Assembly: GCF_028548395.1 (NCBI RefSeq)
Contig: NZ_JAQQLA010000004.1
Coordinates: 124,001-188,000, forward strand
Source: Vogesella indigofera
Lineage (GTDB): Bacteria; Pseudomonadota; Gammaproteobacteria; Burkholderiales; Chromobacteriaceae
Direction of reading: 5' to 3'
DNA: 64,000 nucleotides
How positions within the stretch are numbered: the first letter of the stretch is position 1; every line of letters starts with the position of its first letter. The translations under genes were made by a program, and so were the position numbers. Positions 59,860 through 64,000 of this stretch are shown here, one piece after another. The notes under the pieces are model-generated. The model was given only the letters and a program-made list of their open reading frames with translations, made no database searches and had not been told where the DNA came from.

Positions 59860-60474
59860 ATGACGACTCCGTTCATCATCGGCGTCGCTGGCGGCAGCGG
59901 CAGCGGCAAAACCACGGTGACCCGCAAGGTGCTGGAAACCATAGGCGCAGAGATGGCGGCGGTGATCGTGCAGGATGACTACTACCGCGACCAGAGCCAC
60001 CTCAGCTTCGAGCAGCGCCTCGCCACCAACTACGACCACCCGCACGCCTTCGACTGGCCGCTCTTGATCGAGCACATCGACGAGCTGCGCTGCGGCCGCG
60101 CCATCGAGATGCCCAGCTACGACTTCACCAATCACACCCGCGCCAGCCGCACCGTGACCATCCAGCCGGCACCGGTGATCGTGATCGAGGGCCTGTTCCC
60201 GCTGTACGACGCCGCACTGCGCGAGATGATGTCGCTGAAGATCTTCGTCGACACCGACGCCGACGTGCGTTTCATCCGCCGCCTGAAGCGCGACATCGCC
60301 GAACGCGGCCGCACCACCGACAGCGTGATCGAGCAGTACCTGGCCACGGTGCGCCCGATGCACAACCAGTTCATCGAGCCGACCAAGCGCTTTGCCGACG
60401 TGATCCTGCCGCACGGCGCCAACGATCCGGCGGTGGACATCATCACCACCAAGGTGGCCAGCCTGATCGCCTGA
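59860..60474 (+). CDS. udk: uridine kinase
   Basis: 204 residues from ATG at 59860. P-loop GVAGGSGSGKTTV, DDYYRDQSH, the uridine-binding stretch FDWPLLIEHIDEL and YDFTNHTRASRT. Phosphorylates uridine and cytidine in pyrimidine salvage. Slightly shorter than E. coli Udk (213). Confidence 0.95.
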   Translation: MTTPFIIGVAGGSGSGKTTVTRKVLETIGAEMAAVIVQDDYYRDQSHLSFEQRLATNYDHPHAFDWPLLIEHIDELRCGRAIEMPSYDFTNHTRASRTVTIQPAPVIVIEGLFPLYDAALREMMSLKIFVDTDADVRFIRRLKRDIAERGRTTDSVIEQYLATVRPMHNQFIEPTKRFADVILPHGANDPAVDIITTKVASLIA

Positions 60475-60493
60475 CGCGCACCGCACACGCGAC

Positions 60494-60530
60494 AAGGGCG
60501 TGTCTCCCGATGGGAGGCACGCCCTTTTTT
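60494..60530 (+). terminator. intrinsic terminator of udk, abutting a genome repeat
   Basis: Stem AAGGGCGTG / CACGCCCTT with inner CTCCC / GGGAG, then six T. The last T is the first base of a copy of the 13-bp repeat (60530-60542). Confidence 0.92.
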
Positions 60531-60557
60531 GCGGCCAACCTTGCGCCGTGGCGGCGG

Positions 60558-61595
60558 CTACGGCAGCGCCAGCAGCGACAGCACGCGGTAGCGGCTAACG
60601 CCCAGCAGCGCCGGCACCACCTCGTACAGCCCCGACTCGCTGTCCGGCGTGTTGAAGCGGGCGTTGAAATCGTTGACGAAGCCGTCGGCCCACAGCTGTT
60701 CGCTCATCTGCGACAACTGCGCGATGGCGTGGCGCACCTCGGCCATCGCGCGGCTGATGGCGGCGCGCGACAGCTGCAGCTGGTCCAGCGCGCGCAGCAC
60801 CTTCTGCAACGTCTGGCGGGTACCGGCGTGGTCGGCGCTTTGCCACTGCTGCGGCTGCAGCGCCTGCTCCGTCGGCTGCAGTTTCAGGTGCTGCGGCTGG
60901 CCGGCGGGGAAGCGGATGCCGCCGCCGCGCAGGCTGAAGCGTTCGCGCACGCCCTGCCACGCGGCTTCCGCCACCGAAAACTGCAATTGTCCCTGCTCGT
61001 CCAGCTGCGGCTGGATGCCGGACAGTGCCAGCGCGCGACCGAGGGCAGCCAGCAGTGCCGCTTCGCTCAGCGGCTCGCCGACCTTGACCGCCGCCGGGCC
61101 GCTGCCCGGCTCGCCGCTGAAGAACACCAGCGTTTCCGCCGCGCCCTGCGTCAGGTTGGCGACTTCCAGGCCGCGCACGGTGAAGGTCTGCCGCGCGTCG
61201 GCGGCGAGGCGGAACTGCAGGCGGCTGTCGAGACTGCCGCCGCTGGCCGCGCCGCGCTGCGACCACTGCTGCGCCACCTGCTCGATGCCGCGCGCCAACC
61301 GCGCGCTGTCCACCCGCCGCTGCGTCAGCTGGCCGCTGAGTTCACCTTTCAGCGCCTCCAGCTGGCCGGCGAGGCTATCGACAAAGCCGAGCGCGCGCTG
61401 CGCCGCGGTCAGCTGCTGGTTGAGCTGGCTGCTGTAGCGCCAGTGATCACCGCCGCTGCGCGGCAGTGACGATGGTGTGCTGGCGGGAGTGGCGGCCGGT
61501 GCGGCGCCGGCGTTGCTGGCCGGGGCCGGATTGCCGGCGCCGGGGCGCGCCAGCGGCTGGCGCGGACTGTCCAGATGGAGCGAGGAGCGACTCAT
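60558..61595 (-). CDS. unrecognised protein at the end of the flgK-flgL group
   Basis: 345 residues. Disordered Pro/Ala/Ser N-terminus (about 1-55), then helical stretches (QQLTAAQRALGFVDSLAGQL) and a Q/L/A-rich body, with no signal peptide and no membrane segment. I recognise no family. Fourteen bases lie between it and flgL, holding a copy of the 13-bp repeat (61598-61610) whose AAGG is the only Shine-Dalgarno-like sequence before its ATG. Position and helical make-up suggest a flagellar filament-related or regulatory role (inference only). Confidence 0.7.
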   Translation of the reverse strand: MSRSSLHLDSPRQPLARPGAGNPAPASNAGAAPAATPASTPSSLPRSGGDHWRYSSQLNQQLTAAQRALGFVDSLAGQLEALKGELSGQLTQRRVDSARLARGIEQVAQQWSQRGAASGGSLDSRLQFRLAADARQTFTVRGLEVANLTQGAAETLVFFSGEPGSGPAAVKVGEPLSEAALLAALGRALALSGIQPQLDEQGQLQFSVAEAAWQGVRERFSLRGGGIRFPAGQPQHLKLQPTEQALQPQQWQSADHAGTRQTLQKVLRALDQLQLSRAAISRAMAEVRHAIAQLSQMSEQLWADGFVNDFNARFNTPDSESGLYEVVPALLGVSRYRVLSLLALP

Positions 61596-61608
61596 GGTGC
61601 GGCCAACC

Positions 61609-62520
61609 TTACAGCACGTCGAACAGCGTCAGGCTGCTGACGCGGCCGTAGGCCTTCTGGCTGGACTGCAGCGCCAGCATGTAGCTGTTCATGTTGATAT
61701 TGGCCTGCGCGTAATCGAGGCTTTCCAGCTGGGTGATGCTCTGCTGGTTGGAGAGGCTGACGTTGCCGTGGTTGTCGGCCATCATCTGCAGCGTGTTCTG
61801 GCTGCTGCCCAGCTGCGAGATCTTGCTGGTATTGCGGTTGTGCGCCACGTCCAGCGCCTGCAGCGTGGCACGCAGCTGGCTGCCGGTGGCCGGGTCCTGC
61901 GGGTTCAGCGCCGGGTCCTGCAGCACGGCGATGGTCGCATCCAGGCTGTTGAGAAAGTCCGGCAGGTGTTCCAGCGTCACGTTGGCGGCCTGGGTCACGC
62001 CGTGGCCGACCATCACCTGCTGCGGCTGGCTGTTGCCGGTGAAGCTGTAGCGGCTGCCGGCCGGCTGCGCCGCATCGTGGCTCAGCGCCGGCTGCGCGAT
62101 GGCGGTGCCGGAGAACAGGTAGCGCCCCTCCTGGTCCTTGGTGTTGGCGGCGTAGAACAGGCTGTCGCGCAGGCTCTGCAGCGGCCCGGCCATGTCGCGC
62201 AGGTCCTGCGCGGTGTAGCTGCCTTCCAGCGTCATCAGCAGCAGGTCGCGCATGTCGAGCATGTCGCGCCCCATGCCGGCCAGATAGGATTCGTTCACCG
62301 ACAGCTTGCTGCGCACGCTGGCGATGTTGTCGCGGTACTGCCCCAGCGCCGCCTCTTCCCGTCCCAGGCGCAGCAGGCGCACGCTGGCGATCGGGTCGTC
62401 GGATGGCAACAAGAGGCGCTTGCCGGACGACATCTGCTGCAGCAGCTCGGCGGTTTTGGCACTGGTCTGGTCCAGCGCCAGGCTCATGGTGGTGTGGTAC
62501 TGGGTACTGGCGATGCGCAT
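61609..62520 (-). CDS. flgL: flagellar hook-filament junction protein FlgL
   Basis: 303 residues. Flagellin-like N-terminus (MRIASTQYHTTMSLALDQTSAKTAELLQQMSSGKRLLLPSDDP) and C-terminus (ESLDYAQANINMNSYMLALQSSQKAYG) that pair into a coiled coil. Sits on top of FlgK in the junction zone. Starts after AAGGAGCCGCCG, ten bases beyond flgK. FlgN is the export chaperone. Confidence 0.96.
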   Translation of the reverse strand: MRIASTQYHTTMSLALDQTSAKTAELLQQMSSGKRLLLPSDDPIASVRLLRLGREEAALGQYRDNIASVRSKLSVNESYLAGMGRDMLDMRDLLLMTLEGSYTAQDLRDMAGPLQSLRDSLFYAANTKDQEGRYLFSGTAIAQPALSHDAAQPAGSRYSFTGNSQPQQVMVGHGVTQAANVTLEHLPDFLNSLDATIAVLQDPALNPQDPATGSQLRATLQALDVAHNRNTSKISQLGSSQNTLQMMADNHGNVSLSNQQSITQLESLDYAQANINMNSYMLALQSSQKAYGRVSSLTLFDVL

Positions 62521-62530
62521 CGGCGGCTCC

Positions 62531-63904
62531 TTACAGCATGGCCAGCGTGCTGTCGAACAGCTCGTTGGCGACGGCGATCACTTTCATGTTCGCCTGGTAC
62601 ATTTTCTGGAATTCGATCAGGTTGACCGCTTCTTCGTCGTTGTTGACGCTGCTGGTCGACTTCCAGCTGCTCTCCGCCTCGGTGCGCACCACCTCGGCGG
62701 TGCTCAGCGCCGCCTTGTTCTGCTGGCTATCGATGGCGAGGCGGCCGGTGAGCTGCGAGTAGGCGTCGCTCAGCGTCACGCTGCCAAGGCCGGGGATCAC
62801 CACCTGCTGGTCCTTCACCGCGATCAGTGCCAGCAGGTTCTGGCTGTCGCCGGCGGCGGTGGCATTGCCGGAGAAACCCAGCTGCGACGACTGGATCGCG
62901 GCCAGCTGCAGCATGCCGTCGGCGCTGGCGGCGTCGAACACGAACAGCGGCGCGCCGGGGTTGCCGGCCATGTCGAAACCGGCGGCCAGCTGGCCGTTGA
63001 CGCGGTCGGCTAGCTCCTGCGCCAGCGTGCTCACCGCCGCCACCATCGGACGCAGTACCGTGCGTTCGTAGTGATTGAGACCGCCGAGCTGGCCGCCGAC
63101 ATTGTCGTTAGCCAGCACGAAGGTTTCCTGCGCGAAGGCCAGCGTCACCCGTTGCGAGCCGTCCGGCTGCGTACTGCTGGCAAGCGTGGCGGCGGTGTCG
63201 CCCATCACCAGCGGCTGGCCGCTGCGCAATGTCAGACTCTTGCTGCCGTCCGGCTGCGACATCACCCGCACGTCGACCAGCGCCGCCAGCTGGTCGATCT
63301 GGCGGTCGCGCTCGTCGAGCAGGCCGGAGGTGTTCACCTCCGACGACTGCACCGCGGCGATCTTGGCGTTGAGGGCAGCGATATTGCCGGACAGGCTGTT
63401 GATCTGGGTCAGCGTGGCGCCGCGCTGTTCGTTGACCGACGCCTGCTGCGTGGCATAGACGCGGTTGAGGTGGTTGACGCGCTGCGCCAGCGCGCCGGCC
63501 TCGCTGATCACCTGGTCGCGCAGCGGGCTGGAGCCGACATCGGCGCTGACCGCGTTCAGCGCGGCGTAGAACTTGTCGAGGCCGACCGACAGGCTGCTGC
63601 CGCTGTTGCCCATCACCTGTTCCAGCTGGGTGTAGTACGGACGCGCCGCGCCCAGCTCGCCACGGCTGGCCGCCGCCTGCCACAGCTGCAGGTTCTTGTA
63701 GTCGTCGCTGAAGCGGCGGATGGCAGTGACATCGACGCCGGCGCCGGCGCTGTGCGGATCGCCGGCATTGGGCACCAGCGTGGCCAGCACCACGCCCTGG
63801 CGCGAGTAGCCGGGGGTCATCACGTTGGCGATGTTCTGGCTGACGGTATTGAGCGCGGCCTGGGCGGCGGCGGTACCGGACAGCGCGTTGTGCACCATGC
63901 GCAT
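62531..63904 (-). CDS. flgK: flagellar hook-associated protein FlgK
   Basis: 457 residues. N-terminal rod-type helix (VHNALSGTAAAQAALNTVSQNIANVMTPGYSRQGV) and C-terminal helix (EEAVNLIEFQKMYQANMKVIAVANELFDSTLAML). First junction protein between hook and filament. Shorter than E. coli FlgK (547), the middle domain being reduced. Shine-Dalgarno AAGG eleven bases before ATG. Confidence 0.96.
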   Translation of the reverse strand: MRMVHNALSGTAAAQAALNTVSQNIANVMTPGYSRQGVVLATLVPNAGDPHSAGAGVDVTAIRRFSDDYKNLQLWQAAASRGELGAARPYYTQLEQVMGNSGSSLSVGLDKFYAALNAVSADVGSSPLRDQVISEAGALAQRVNHLNRVYATQQASVNEQRGATLTQINSLSGNIAALNAKIAAVQSSEVNTSGLLDERDRQIDQLAALVDVRVMSQPDGSKSLTLRSGQPLVMGDTAATLASSTQPDGSQRVTLAFAQETFVLANDNVGGQLGGLNHYERTVLRPMVAAVSTLAQELADRVNGQLAAGFDMAGNPGAPLFVFDAASADGMLQLAAIQSSQLGFSGNATAAGDSQNLLALIAVKDQQVVIPGLGSVTLSDAYSQLTGRLAIDSQQNKAALSTAEVVRTEAESSWKSTSSVNNDEEAVNLIEFQKMYQANMKVIAVANELFDSTLAML

Positions 63905-63913
63905 AGCGTAACC

Positions 63914-64000
63914 TTACTGACGGAATGGGAGATTCACCGGCATCGCAAAGGCAGCAAGTTCGCTGCCGGCGCCGGCCTGTACTGGGGAATAAGCGACCGC
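63914..64000 (-). CDS. C-terminal end of a protein upstream of flgK, probably FlgJ
   Basis: Open frame entering from the window edge and ending at TAA (63914-63916), nine bases before the flgK start; 28 residues ending MPVNLPFRQ. In Neisseriales and relatives flgJ commonly precedes flgK, so this may be the FlgJ tail, but the residues themselves are not diagnostic. Confidence 0.4.
   Translation of the reverse strand, partial: AVAYSPVQAGAGSELAAFAMPVNLPFRQ

Overview
The window is a stretch of GC-rich (about 65%) bacterial chromosome, packed almost entirely with housekeeping genes. Gene content and protein character (DppABCDF, a full isc operon with iscR, hom-thrC, accBC-prmA, hemE/priA, FlgAMNKL, MltA, an AmpE/CobD-like membrane protein) point to a motile betaproteobacterium of the order Neisseriales, most like Chromobacteriaceae (Vogesella, Chromobacterium, Aquitalea, Pseudogulbenkiania). 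This assignment is an inference from protein families, not a database match. I see no insertion sequence, prophage, CRISPR array, rRNA or tRNA gene.

Layout. 1-6.7 kb: a divergent penicillin-binding protein (cut by the window edge), two RluA-type pseudouridine synthases, a DnaQ/GIY-YIG fusion nuclease, an RNase D-like exonuclease and an AlaX editing protein. 6.8-9.3 kb: an RhlE helicase and an AmpE/CobD-like membrane protein. 9.3-10.9 kb: flgA and, behind a clear sigma-28 promoter, flgM-flgN. 11-15.5 kb: hom, a small exported protein, thrC and an alanine aminotransferase. 16.8-22 kb: a tightly overlapping operon queA-DUF971-ubiE-M15 peptidase-SMR transporter-ubiJ-ubiB. 22.2-26.8 kb: aroQ-accB-accC-prmA and a zinc-ribbon/DUF3426 membrane protein. 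26.9-33.4 kb: a Tpx-like protein without its catalytic cysteines, then grxC-secB-SH3 protein-gpsA and priA-dacB. 33.4-35.8 kb: an AT-rich gap with DnaA-box-like sites, hemE and a mechanosensitive channel. 35.9-44.5 kb: an RND pump with its adaptor, mltA, gpx, trx, an rRNA-type methyltransferase and coaD. 44.6-51.8 kb: dppABCDF and a divergent LysR regulator. 51.8-58.9 kb: a long KAS III enzyme with a PsrA-like operator, then iscR-iscS-iscU-iscA-hscB-hscA-fdx-iscX. 59-64 kb: a GST, uridine kinase, and flgK-flgL with an unrecognised follower.

The most striking signal is not a gene. A 13-bp word, TGCGGCCAACCTT (or its G variant TGCGGCCAACGTT), occurs at 25 exact places and at 9 more with one mismatch, on both strands, inside genes and between them. 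In four places two copies meet head to head as the 20-bp palindrome TGCGGCCAACGTTGGCCGCA. Abundance, length, lack of strand bias, intergenic enrichment and terminator-adjacent inverted pairs are all properties of the Neisseria DNA uptake sequence, but the word is different. I propose a new DNA-uptake-sequence dialect or another genome-signature repeat. A 9.1-kb stretch (dpp to KAS III) lacks it.

Other items worth following are a two-copy intergenic element that supplies the stop codons of mltA and gpx, an origin-like region between priA and hemE, and several regulatory sites (sigma-28, IscR type 1, PsrA-like) that can be read directly.
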